From an uncultured Collinsella sp. (GTDB taxonomy: Bacteria > Actinomycetota > Coriobacteriia > Coriobacteriales > Coriobacteriaceae), in NCBI GenBank assembly GCA_902495265.1, contig CABUWR010000074.1:1-6706 (forward strand): a stretch of DNA of 6,706 bases, read 5' to 3'. Shown here in pieces: positions 1-6,706 of this stretch. Both the position numbers and the translations under genes were made by a program. The notes below the pieces were generated by a model. The model did no database searches and was not told the origin of the DNA. It saw nothing but the letters and a program-made list of their open reading frames with translations. Within the stretch, counting starts at the first letter, position 1, and each line of letters starts with the position of its first letter.

Positions 1-353
1 CCGGCGTGCTTGCAGTGGTAGCAGCGCTTGGCGTCGTTGCAGGCTACTTGGGGGAGTTGTAGCTGATCGACCGACAGATTGAGCACGGGGAGCTTAAAAT
101 GCGGCCCCTCATGGGCTTGTCCATCAACGGACCGCTCAAACGAAGTCTGTTCGGGCGTGCCGATGAGCGGCGTGGTGAGATGGACGAGGAGGGTATTGGT
201 AGGCATGATGCGGGCGCATACGGCGGCTAAAAAGCTGCTGTCAACGCCGCCAGAAAACCCGATAGCCACGCGCCCGTATGCCAAAAGCAGCTGTTCGAGC
301 GCTGACAGCTTGTCTTGAAGCTCCTCTGCGGGTGCCGTGGTGTCTAAAATCAT
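1..353 (-). CDS. larE: LarE-like ATP-dependent sulfur transferase (partial, N-terminal part)
   Basis: The minus-strand frame opens with ATG at 353 and stays open for 117 codons to the window edge, so the C-terminal half is missing (the family is usually about 270 residues). An AAGGA ribosome-binding site lies 7 bases before the ATG. Residues 31-40 read IGFSGGVDSS, the pyrophosphate-binding PP-loop of N-type ATP pyrophosphatases. Residues 106-115 read NDAKRCYHCK, matching the N-x-x-x-RCYxCK signature I know from LarE. In characterised LarE the protein adenylates the pyridinium dicarboxylate precursor and donates sulfur from its own cysteine, making the nickel-pincer cofactor of lactate racemase. 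The donor cysteine region lies outside the window. No larB, larC or larA is seen, so the real substrate is open; another PP-loop sulfur-transfer role is possible. The gene is divergent from the HAD gene. Confidence 0.8.
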   Translation of the reverse strand, partial: MILDTTAPAEELQDKLSALEQLLLAYGRVAIGFSGGVDSSFLAAVCARIMPTNTLLVHLTTPLIGTPEQTSFERSVDGQAHEGPHFKLPVLNLSVDQLQLPQVACNDAKRCYHCKHA

Positions 354-389
354 GAAACGATCCTTATCGTTGAGTACTCGATTGAAAAC

Positions 390-395
390 TATAAT
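390..395 (+). promoter_or_regulatory. Candidate -10 box (TATAAT) for the HAD gene
   Basis: A perfect TATAAT hexamer sits in the 173-bp divergent gap between the larE-like and HAD genes. No good -35 box is placed 16-18 bases upstream (the hexamer at 17 bases is TCGTTG; TTGAGT lies 14 bases away). If used, the transcript would carry a leader of roughly 125 bases containing the palindrome at 450-466. The opposite strand of the same stretch reads TATAGT, so it could also serve larE. Support is the hexamer alone. Confidence 0.3.
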
Positions 396-449
396 CCTAA
401 TGCGTTACTTGCCATAAGACTTCTATCTATGTAACGAAAGTGCAATATG

Positions 450-466
450 GTATATACGTTATATAC
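450..466. promoter_or_regulatory. 17-bp palindrome, candidate operator upstream of HAD gene
   Basis: Two perfect 7-bp arms, GTATATA and TATATAC, are separated by CGT. The left arm plus the next base, GTATATAC, fits the general GntR-family half-site pattern GTMTAKAC as I remember it. The site lies 60 bp before the chosen HAD start, a typical place for an operator. The AT-rich block stands out from GC-rich surroundings and could also contain -10-like hexamers. Which protein would bind is not shown. Confidence 0.4.
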
Positions 467-526
467 AAGTTGCCAAATGCGGTAGAGTTGCGGCAATGCG
501 ACAGCGAGAGTCGATGGGGGACCGAT

Positions 527-1177
527 ATGATCAAGGCTGTTATTTTTGACATGGACGGAACGCTGGTCGATACCGAGCGTTTGGGCATCAAGGCATGGAA
601 GGCGGGCGCTGCCGAGTTAGGGGTTGCGATTGATGATGCGCTGATTCATCAGTTTATCGGCCGCACGCTACCCGATGTCATGGACATCCTTGATAAGCAT
701 TACGGCAGCCACGAAACCACCGAGGCGATCTATGTCCGCCACAAGGAGATTCGCGACGAGATGGTCAAGACCGATCTGGAGCTTAAGGCCGGCGCCGCCG
801 AGTGCATAGACGAGCTGCTGGCTGCGGGCTACCACGTGGGCCTTGCAACGTCGTCGCGCCTCGTTACGGCCGAGCGCAACCTTAAGATGGTCGGCCTCTT
901 TGACAAGTTTGAGACGGTGACTTGCGGCGAGGACGTCGTGCATGGCAAGCCCGATCCCGAGATGTATCTGCTTGCCTGCGAGCGCGCGGGCTTTGTCCCC
1001 GAGGAATGTGCCGTGGTCGAGGATTCGCGCAACGGCTGCGTCTCGGGCATTACGGCCGGCTGTCATGTCTTTGCCGCCCCCGACATCGTGCCGCTGCCGC
1101 AGGACGTGGTGGATGGCTGCGAGGCCGTACTCGATACGTTGTTCGACCTGGCGGCGGCAGTCAAGGCCGTGCGCTAG
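527..1177 (+). CDS. HAD-superfamily sugar-phosphate phosphatase / beta-phosphoglucomutase-like
   Basis: A 216-residue protein of the usual size for the PGMB-like HAD group. Motif I is DMDGTLVD, with nucleophile Asp8 and acid/base Asp10. A helical C1 cap follows (about residues 16-85). Motif II is in LATSS (Thr108/Ser109), motif III is Lys141 in GKPDP, and motif IV is the acidic pair Glu165-Asp166 in VVEDS. All catalytic residues are present, so the enzyme should be an active Mg-dependent phosphotransferase or phosphatase in the cytoplasm. The cap decides the substrate and cannot be read here; candidates are sugar phosphates, beta-phosphoglucose, or phosphoglycolate-like compounds. I chose ATG 527 because the HAD core begins at once and GGGGGA lies 5 bases upstream. 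An in-frame GTG at 440 would add 29 residues unlike the family and would run through the palindrome. The gene ends in a strong terminator facing a convergent lacI-type gene. Confidence 0.9.
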   Translation: MIKAVIFDMDGTLVDTERLGIKAWKAGAAELGVAIDDALIHQFIGRTLPDVMDILDKHYGSHETTEAIYVRHKEIRDEMVKTDLELKAGAAECIDELLAAGYHVGLATSSRLVTAERNLKMVGLFDKFETVTCGEDVVHGKPDPEMYLLACERAGFVPEECAVVEDSRNGCVSGITAGCHVFAAPDIVPLPQDVVDGCEAVLDTLFDLAAAVKAVR

Positions 1178-1215
1178 ACAGCTGCGGCGTTGAAACGAGC
1201 AATTGCCCACGTTTG

Positions 1216-1265
1216 CGCTTAAGCAAAAGGGGCCCGGCAATGGTCGGGCCCCTTTTGCTTAAGCG
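1216..1265. terminator. Bidirectional Rho-independent terminator
   Basis: Two perfect 21-bp arms (1216-1236 and 1245-1265) enclose an 8-base loop. The stem has a very GC-rich core (GGGGCCCG / CGGGCCCC) flanked by AAAA on the left and TTTT on the right. On either strand a GC hairpin is therefore followed by a U-run. It lies between the stop of the HAD gene (1177) and the stop of the convergent lacI-type gene (1291), and serves both. Confidence 0.9.
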
Positions 1266-1290
1266 GCGACTTAGCATACTTGCGGGCGTG

Positions 1291-2403
1291 CTATAGATAC
1301 GCGCCGAGATTGATGGCGGTGGCTTCGGTTTGGCTGCTCGCCTGGGTGCTGGCGCGCTCCAGTAGGAACGGACGCACCAGTTCTTGGCGGTTGATATCCT
1401 CGGCGGCGGTGACTGCGGTGACGGTGCGCGCTGCAGAGCCGACGCGGATATGCTTGGTCTTTGCCGGGGCCTTGTTCTCGATTTGCTCCATCAGCAGTTG
1501 GACACCCTTGCGGCCAATCTCGTAGCCCGGGGGCGCTACCGTAGTGAGCGGGACCGATCCGCTCCAAGCGAGCGGGTTGCCATCGCAGCCCGCTACGCGT
1601 ACTTGCCCGGGGACAGAGATGCCCTTGTCGACCAGTGCCGAAACGACACCCGAGGCCAGCACGTCGGTTAGACCGACGACAAAATCGGGGCGTTCGTCGG
1701 CGGGACGCTCGGCGATTTGGCTGCCGATACCATAACCGTCGGCCGCCGTGTTCCACTCGCCGGCGTCAATGACTTCGATCTTGATGTCGGGATGTAGAGC
1801 GAGCGCCTTGTGAATGCCAAGGACGCGCAGGGTGAGTTGCATAAATGCTGCTCTACCCACAACGGTGATATGGCGTGCACCGCGGGCGATGGCGAGTTCG
1901 GCGATAATGCGCCCCTGTGCCTCGTTGTCGGCGGCCACGTAGTAACCGGGCTCGGAGCAGTGGATGTCCAGATGGACGATCGGCACGGGCATCTTGGTCG
2001 TTGCGGGGCGCCAGTCGGGGGACGCCATGGGCTGAACCATGACGCCGGACATCTGGGTGCCCATAAAGTAGCGCAGGTAATGGTCCTCGAGAATATCGTC
2101 GTTATCGGCGTTGGCGATGAGCAGGTCGTAGCCGTGCTTGCGAGCCTCGTTGTGGGCGCCGCTGGCGATTTGGAGCGAAAAACCGTGATCGAGACGGGGG
2201 AGCACCAGGCCAAAGGACTTGGTGGCGCCGCCCGCAAGCTGACGAGCGCTTTGGTTGGGCAGGTAGCCAAGGCGACTGATGGTCTCGTTGATGAGCTTGA
2301 GGGTCTCGGGACGCAGCTTTTCGGGGTGGTTGAGCGCGTTGGAAACCGTGCCCAACGAAACTCCGGCTTCGCGCGCGACGTCGCTGATTTTAACCTTTGC
2401 CAT
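1291..2403 (-). CDS. LacI-family transcriptional repressor
   Basis: A 370-residue protein. The N-terminal helix-turn-helix is KISDVAREAGVSLGTVSNAL (residues 5-24), followed by the hinge-helix motif NQSARQLAGG (50-59), where Leu56 would enter the operator minor groove. The rest is a periplasmic-binding-protein-like effector domain with typical landmarks: AADN (157-160), LTDVLASGVVSAL (245-257), and GISVPGQVRVAGCDG (261-275), where most relatives have GFDD. It ends with the usual LVRPFLLERAST block (342-353) plus an extra tail of about 17 residues. The start at ATG 2403 is supported by AAAGGGG 5 bases upstream and by a promoter about 30 bases before it. The effector is probably a sugar or sugar derivative, not identifiable from sequence. 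It is divergent from glmS and has no catabolic operon beside it in the window. It may be autoregulated through the site at 2414-2427. Confidence 0.94.
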   Translation of the reverse strand: MAKVKISDVAREAGVSLGTVSNALNHPEKLRPETLKLINETISRLGYLPNQSARQLAGGATKSFGLVLPRLDHGFSLQIASGAHNEARKHGYDLLIANADNDDILEDHYLRYFMGTQMSGVMVQPMASPDWRPATTKMPVPIVHLDIHCSEPGYYVAADNEAQGRIIAELAIARGARHITVVGRAAFMQLTLRVLGIHKALALHPDIKIEVIDAGEWNTAADGYGIGSQIAERPADERPDFVVGLTDVLASGVVSALVDKGISVPGQVRVAGCDGNPLAWSGSVPLTTVAPPGYEIGRKGVQLLMEQIENKAPAKTKHIRVGSAARTVTAVTAAEDINRQELVRPFLLERASTQASSQTEATAINLGAYL

Positions 2404-2413
2404 AGCGGCCCCT

Positions 2414-2427
2414 TTGATGCGTTTCAA
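2414..2427. promoter_or_regulatory. LacI-type operator candidate in the repressor's own leader
   Basis: TTGATGCGTTTCAA is a 14-bp imperfect palindrome with a central CG and four perfect outer pairs (TTGA / TCAA). That is the size and symmetry of LacI/GalR/CcpA-family operators. It lies between the predicted transcription start (near 2432) and the ribosome-binding site of the lacI-type gene, where a bound repressor would block its own transcription. No second convincing copy was found in the window. Confidence 0.45.
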
Positions 2428-2438
2428 GTACAAGCCAG

Positions 2439-2469
2439 ATTGTAGCATCGCCCGCCCCTGAGGTGTCAA
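2439..2469 (-). promoter_or_regulatory. Promoter of the lacI-type gene
   Basis: On the minus strand a perfect -35 box TTGACA (2469-2464) is followed after 19 bases by TACAAT (2444-2439). TGC directly before it gives an extended -10 (TGnTACAAT). The 19-bp spacer is long, but the extended -10 offsets this. The start would fall near 2432, giving a leader of about 30 bases. The -35 box touches the outer end of the 52-bp repeat copy 1. Confidence 0.7.
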
Positions 2470-2521
2470 AACCTGCCTATTAGGGACTGGTTTATTTTGG
2501 CAGGTTTTATCTGGGCAAACG
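2470..2521 (+). repeat. 52-bp interspersed repeat, copy 1 (upstream of glmS)
   Basis: This 52-bp unit is repeated in inverted orientation at 4628-4679 with 48 of 52 bases identical, including a 24-base identical stretch (2491-2514). Copy 1 contains inverted arms AACCTGCC (2470-2477) and GGCAGGTT (2499-2506). With two more bases outside each arm they become a perfect 10-bp stem (2468-2477 / 2499-2508) around a 21-base loop containing AGGGAC. It has no coding capacity. It resembles a REP- or MITE-like dispersed element. Whether it occurs elsewhere in the genome cannot be seen here. Confidence 0.85.
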
Positions 2522-2541
2522 ATGCTGTCAGGCCAAACAAC

Positions 2542-2566
2542 CACGAAGGCGCCTGCCCCCTTCGTG
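2542..2566. other. Short hairpin between repeat copy 1 and the glmS promoter region
   Basis: Perfect 8-bp arms CACGAAGG (2542-2549) and CCTTCGTG (2559-2566) enclose a 9-base loop. On the plus strand no U-run follows. On the minus strand GTTGTTTGG follows, which is only weakly terminator-like. It could be an operator, a weak terminator blocking upstream transcription, or part of the repeat's neighbourhood. Function unknown. Confidence 0.35.
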
Positions 2567-2583
2567 CTGGGGTGTGTGTATCG

Positions 2584-2620
2584 AGTGGTATTCAAGTTGA
2601 GATACCACTTCTGGTATATC
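2584..2620. promoter_or_regulatory. TGGTAT half-site cluster over a candidate glmS promoter
   Basis: Three half-sites alternate in direction: AGTGGTAT (2584-2591), ATACCACT (2602-2609) and TGGTAT (2612-2617). The first two form perfect 8-bp arms with a 10-bp gap. The second and third form perfect 6-bp arms with a 4-bp gap. A candidate promoter threads through them: TTCAAG (2591-2596), an 18-bp spacer, then TATATC (2615-2620) preceded by TGG as an extended -10. The overlap suggests a protein that controls glmS transcription. Alternate stem-loops in RNA are also possible. The half-site resembles those of NagR/DasR-type GntR regulators from memory, but no such protein is encoded in the window. 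Confidence 0.45.
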
Positions 2621-2635
2621 AGCTTGCGCCTGCGT

Positions 2636-2648
2636 GAGTACAATACTC
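2636..2648. promoter_or_regulatory. Second candidate glmS -10 inside a small palindrome
   Basis: GAGTA and TACTC flank CAA. TACAAT (2639-2644), a good -10 hexamer, lies inside. No clear -35 box is found 16-19 bases upstream (TATATC at 18), so this is a weaker promoter call than the box at 2615-2620. If used, the glmS leader would be about 70 bases. Confidence 0.3.
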
Positions 2649-2718
2649 GAACGTTATACGTCTCAGCGCCCCATGTGCGTGGACGTTTTGCAGTCACACG
2701 GACGAAGGGATTTATCCT

Positions 2719-4566
<1,848 letters not shown>

Positions 4567-4589
4567 TTGGTTCTGTCGTTCTAGCGACC

Positions 4590-4626
4590 AAGGCCCGGCT
4601 CCACATCAAGCGGAGCCGGGCCTTTT
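4590..4626 (+). terminator. glmS: glmS Rho-independent terminator
   Basis: Perfect 13-bp arms (4590-4602 / 4612-4624) with a GC-rich core GGCCCGGCTCC and a 9-base loop run into TTTT (4623-4626), starting 24 bases after the glmS stop. The opposite strand has AA at the matching side, so termination of the convergent gntR transcript here is possible but weaker. Confidence 0.88.
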
Positions 4627-4627
4627 G

Positions 4628-4679
4628 CGTTTGGCCAGATAAAACCTGCCAAAATAAACCTGTCCCTATTTGGCAGGTT
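4628..4679 (-). repeat. 52-bp interspersed repeat, copy 2 (inverted, downstream of glmS)
   Basis: This is the reverse complement of copy 1 with four mismatches in 52. Its internal arms AACCTGCC (4643-4650) and GGCAGGTT (4672-4679) make an 8-bp stem around a 21-base loop. It starts one base after the glmS terminator's T-run. Its outer AA (4679-4678), together with T at 4680, forms the TAA stop codon of the convergent gntR-type gene. Together with copy 1 it encloses glmS in an inverted pair about 2.1 kb apart. Confidence 0.85.
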
Positions 4680-5409
4680 AGCGGAGCTTGCTGGTCTCGA
4701 AGTACTCGGGGAACTGGTCCAGGACCTCGGTCTGGTTGCGGAACATCATATGCAGGTGCTTGCTGACCAAAAAGCTCGCCTCGATGGGGTCGCGGCCGGC
4801 GATGGCGCGGCGGATTTGCTTGTGCTCGTTAACAATCTCCTGATTGTCGAGCCTCTGCGTGGCGGCGCGCAGCCAGCGGAAGCGCTCCAGGTCGGCATTG
4901 GTCGCCTCGAGCCACGACCACACGGTGCTGCGGCACGCGATGCTAAAGATCATGCGGTGCATGAGGTTGTCGCTTAAAAAGAAGCCGATGCGATCCTCCT
5001 CGGCCATGGCCTTTTCCTGCAGTGCGATGGCTCGGTCGAGCTGGTCGATGCCTGCCGAGGTGGCACGGGCGCAGCACTCCACAATCACCTGCTTTTCCAG
5101 GTGCTCGCGAATGTAGCAGGCGCTCTCGGCAAGAGTGAGGTTGATGGGCGAGACATAGGTGCCGCTTTGGGGCACGGTACGCACCAGGCCCTCTTGCGCC
5201 AGACGCACCAGCGCCTCGCGCACAGGGGTGCGCCCCATATCCAGGTCGTCGCAAAGCTGCTTGACGCCCAACTTTTCGCCCGGCTTGTAGTCCAGATAGA
5301 CGATTTTGCGCCGAATGGTGTGGTAGGACTGGTCCTGTAGGCTCGTTTCCTGCTCGCCGACGTGCATCGATTCTTCCATTGCGCCTCGCAACTGTTCTAT
5401 CAAACTCAT
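4678..5409 (-). CDS. GntR-family regulator, FadR/FCD subfamily
   Basis: A protein of up to 243 residues. The winged helix-turn-helix spans about residues 27-90 and includes KPGEKLGVKQLCDDLDMGRT, then PVREALVRLAQEGLV and a wing ending in SGTYVSPI, as expected for GntR. The all-helical FCD ligand domain follows, with its metal-site pattern visible: Asp147 and His151 (DNLMH), His196 (NEHKQI) and His218 (KHLH). FCD proteins usually bind small carboxylates or sugar acids through this metal; the ligand is unknown here. The start is uncertain. ATG 5409 gives the longest form but has no clear ribosome-binding site, while ATG 5379 (residue 11) has GAGG 4 bases upstream and keeps the whole DNA-binding domain. 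The stop TAA is partly supplied by repeat copy 2. It is divergent from the yeiH-type gene, 163 bp away, its most likely target. Confidence 0.93.
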   Translation of the reverse strand: MSLIEQLRGAMEESMHVGEQETSLQDQSYHTIRRKIVYLDYKPGEKLGVKQLCDDLDMGRTPVREALVRLAQEGLVRTVPQSGTYVSPINLTLAESACYIREHLEKQVIVECCARATSAGIDQLDRAIALQEKAMAEEDRIGFFLSDNLMHRMIFSIACRSTVWSWLEATNADLERFRWLRAATQRLDNQEIVNEHKQIRRAIAGRDPIEASFLVSKHLHMMFRNQTEVLDQFPEYFETSKLR

Positions 5410-5425
5410 ATGTCAGTTGTTTATT

Positions 5426-5487
5426 ATGCCGCGAACCAGCTCTCCGCGGTGGGTAATTCGGCTGTTGCCCGAGAACTATTGCGGCAT
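5426..5487. promoter_or_regulatory. Inverted repeats in the gntR / yeiH divergent control region
   Basis: Within the 163-bp gap, ATGCCGC (5426-5432) is matched by GCGGCAT (5481-5487), a perfect 7-bp inverted pair 48 bp apart. CCGCG (5429-5433) also pairs with CGCGG (5445-5449). Such pairs could be operator half-sites for the GntR regulator, but they are not the compact palindrome usual for FadR-type proteins and may be chance in GC-rich DNA. No convincing -35/-10 pair was found for either gene; CATAAT near 5427 on the minus strand and TATCAT at 5528-5533 on the plus strand are weak candidates. Confidence 0.25.
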
Positions 5488-5572
5488 CTTAGTCTGTATT
5501 TGCGCAGGGCTGTGCTCAATGTTGCCGTATCATAAGCCGTCGCAAACGTGAAATAGAAAGAAGGACTCCCAT

Positions 5573-6607
5573 ATGCAACTGGCAAATATCGTACGCGAGC
5601 GCTGGAAAGGCGTCTTGTTCTGCCTGATCATCGCCATTCCCGCGACGTTGCTCGGCAAACAGATTGAGGTGGTCGGCGGTCCGGTATTTGCCATTCTCTT
5701 TGGCATGGTCCTGGCGCTCGTCTTTCCCAAGAATCGTCGCGAACAACTCGCTGCCGGTGTTACCTATACGTCCAAAAAAGTCTTGCAGTACGCGGTTATC
5801 CTGCTTGGCTTTGGCATGAACCTCTCGCAGATTCTGTCCAAAGGCGCCCAGTCGCTGCCGATTATCGTGGCGACGATCTCGACCTCGCTTGTCATTGCCT
5901 TTGTGCTCTGCCGCGTTATGAACGTGCCAGGCAAGATTGCGACGCTTGTAGGTGTGGGTTCGTCGATTTGCGGCGGTTCGGCCATCGCTGCGACCGCGCC
6001 CGTCATCGATGCCGACGATCGCGAGATTGCCCAGGCTATTTCGGTCATCTTCCTGTTTAACGTTATCGCGGCGCTCGTGTTTCCGACGCTCGGCGGCATG
6101 CTCGGGCTGACCAACGATGGCTTTGGCCTGTTTGCCGGCACCGCCATCAACGACACCTCGTCGGTAACGGCTGCGGCGAGCGCCTGGGATAGCATGCATC
6201 CCGGCGCCAATGTGCTCGAAAGCGCCACAGTGGTTAAGCTTACCAGGACGCTGGCCATTATTCCCATTACATTGGCTCTCGCATGCTGGCAGATGCATCT
6301 GGCGCGCAAGGCCGGCGGCGACGCCAAAAGCACGTTCTCGCTTAAACGTGCGTTTCCCATGTTTGTGTTGTTCTTTGTGCTGGCGAGCGTGATCACCACG
6401 GTGCTTCAGCTTCCTGCGTCCATTACGGCGCCCATCAAGGAGCTGTCGAAGTTCTTTATTGTGATGGCCATGGCGGCTATTGGCTTTAATACCGATATCG
6501 TCGAGCTGGTCAAAAAGGGCGGCAAACCCATCGCGTTGGGCTTTTGCTGCTGGATTGGCATTGCATGCATGAGTTTGGGAATGCAGCACGTGCTGGGAAT
6601 CTGGTAG
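5573..6607 (+). CDS. YeiH-family (UPF0324) membrane protein, putative sulfate exporter family
   Basis: A 344-residue polytopic membrane protein with roughly nine or ten hydrophobic segments, the normal length for the YeiH/UPF0324 family (Cons_hypoth698). Signature motifs are all present: GVGSSICGGSAIAATAPVI (127-145), FNVIAALVFPTLGG (162-175), GTAINDTSSVTA (189-200), VKLTRTL (221-227) and a C-terminal MAAIGFNTDI (300-309). The paired glycine- and serine-rich motifs suggest an inverted-repeat secondary transporter. Databases label the family putative sulfate exporter, but the substrate is not firmly established, so transport of a small anion is an inference. AGAAGGA lies 7 bases before ATG 5573. 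No downstream terminator is visible. Divergence from the FCD-type GntR gene suggests that regulator controls it in response to a small acid, possibly the exported compound or its source. Confidence 0.93.
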   Translation: MQLANIVRERWKGVLFCLIIAIPATLLGKQIEVVGGPVFAILFGMVLALVFPKNRREQLAAGVTYTSKKVLQYAVILLGFGMNLSQILSKGAQSLPIIVATISTSLVIAFVLCRVMNVPGKIATLVGVGSSICGGSAIAATAPVIDADDREIAQAISVIFLFNVIAALVFPTLGGMLGLTNDGFGLFAGTAINDTSSVTAAASAWDSMHPGANVLESATVVKLTRTLAIIPITLALACWQMHLARKAGGDAKSTFSLKRAFPMFVLFFVLASVITTVLQLPASITAPIKELSKFFIVMAMAAIGFNTDIVELVKKGGKPIALGFCCWIGIACMSLGMQHVLGIW

Positions 6608-6706
6608 AGAAGTAGCTGATTTGCGTGTTGCGTGCTGGCGAGCGCATCCTTACGGTGGAGCGATAGGAGCTCTTGCGGGTATGGCTTGTCCGCAGGTTTA
6701 TAAGTC
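6608..6706. other. Unresolved 3' flank, possible start of a next gene
   Basis: No terminator hairpin with a T-run follows the yeiH-type gene. An AGGAG (6665-6669) precedes an ATG at 6681 and a TTG at 6673, both open to the window edge on the plus strand, so another gene could begin here. Fewer than a dozen codons are visible, so no product can be named. A small 5-bp stem (TGCGG / CCGCA) is also present. Confidence 0.25.

Noticed and set aside
79..318. A 79-codon plus-strand frame at the left end
   Set aside because: It is antisense to the LarE-like frame, which carries the PP-loop and RCYxCK motifs and a ribosome-binding site.
440..526. GTG start at 440 extending the HAD protein by 29 residues
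   Set aside because: The extension is unlike the family, which begins just before the first Asp motif, and it would place the palindrome at 450-466 inside the gene; ATG 527 has a GGGGGA site.
1189..1203. TTGAAACGAGCAATT as a second operator for the LacI-type protein
   Set aside because: Symmetry is poor compared with the site at 2414-2427 and it lies between the ends of convergent genes.
1810..2445. A 211-codon plus-strand frame over the lacI-type gene
   Set aside because: It lies antisense to a clear LacI protein, runs into that gene's promoter, and shows no recognisable motif.
2665..2718. AGCGCC in the glmS leader as the cleavage site of a glmS ribozyme
   Set aside because: Only about 50 bases separate it from the start codon, too few for the ribozyme core, and none of the other conserved core segments is seen. 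The match is short and likely chance.
5407..5575. CATATG at both the gntR and yeiH start codons as a paired operator
   Set aside because: A 6-bp palindrome containing ATG arises easily at starts and the flanking bases are not symmetric.
5516..6589. A 357-codon antisense frame over the yeiH-type gene
   Set aside because: It mirrors a well-supported membrane protein; its product is rich in charged and histidine/asparagine residues typical of an antisense translation, and it has no domain.

Overview
This 6.7 kb window looks like chromosomal DNA of a high-GC gut actinobacterium. The closeness of the GlmS, LacI-type and YeiH proteins to what I remember from Coriobacteriia suggests Collinsella or a near relative. 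That is recognition from memory, not a search result. There are five complete genes and one partial gene. No tRNA, rRNA, CRISPR array or intact insertion sequence is visible.

Layout from left to right: (1) the N-terminal part of a LarE-like PP-loop sulfur transferase on the minus strand (1-353, running off the left edge). (2) A divergent control region (354-526) with a perfect TATAAT hexamer and a 17-bp palindrome. (3) A beta-phosphoglucomutase-like HAD phosphatase/mutase on the plus strand (527-1177). (4) A very strong bidirectional terminator (1216-1265) between convergent genes. (5) A LacI-family repressor on the minus strand (2403-1291), with a good promoter and a LacI-style operator candidate in its leader. 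(6) A 315-bp divergent control region (2404-2718) holding one copy of a 52-bp repeat, a hairpin and a cluster of TGGTAT half-sites. (7) glmS on the plus strand (2719-4566), the glutamine-dependent entry enzyme of amino-sugar synthesis, with its own terminator. (8) A second, inverted copy of the 52-bp repeat (4628-4679), which supplies part of the stop codon of the next gene. (9) A GntR/FadR-type (FCD) regulator on the minus strand (5409-4678). (10) A divergent YeiH-family membrane protein on the plus strand (5573-6607). (11) About 100 bp of unresolved sequence.

The gene order reads as several separate units, not one operon. GlmS and the HAD protein both act on sugar phosphates, and the octamer TGGTATAT occurs upstream of both, so a shared sugar-phosphate regulator is possible but unproven. 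The GntR regulator and YeiH form a classic divergent regulator/transporter pair. The least ordinary feature is the near-identical 52-bp repeat pair bracketing glmS. Each copy can fold into a hairpin. One copy abuts the -35 box of the lacI-type gene and the other completes the gntR stop codon. This looks like a dispersed REP/MITE-like element that has become part of the surrounding gene signals. I did not find an obviously new multi-gene system.
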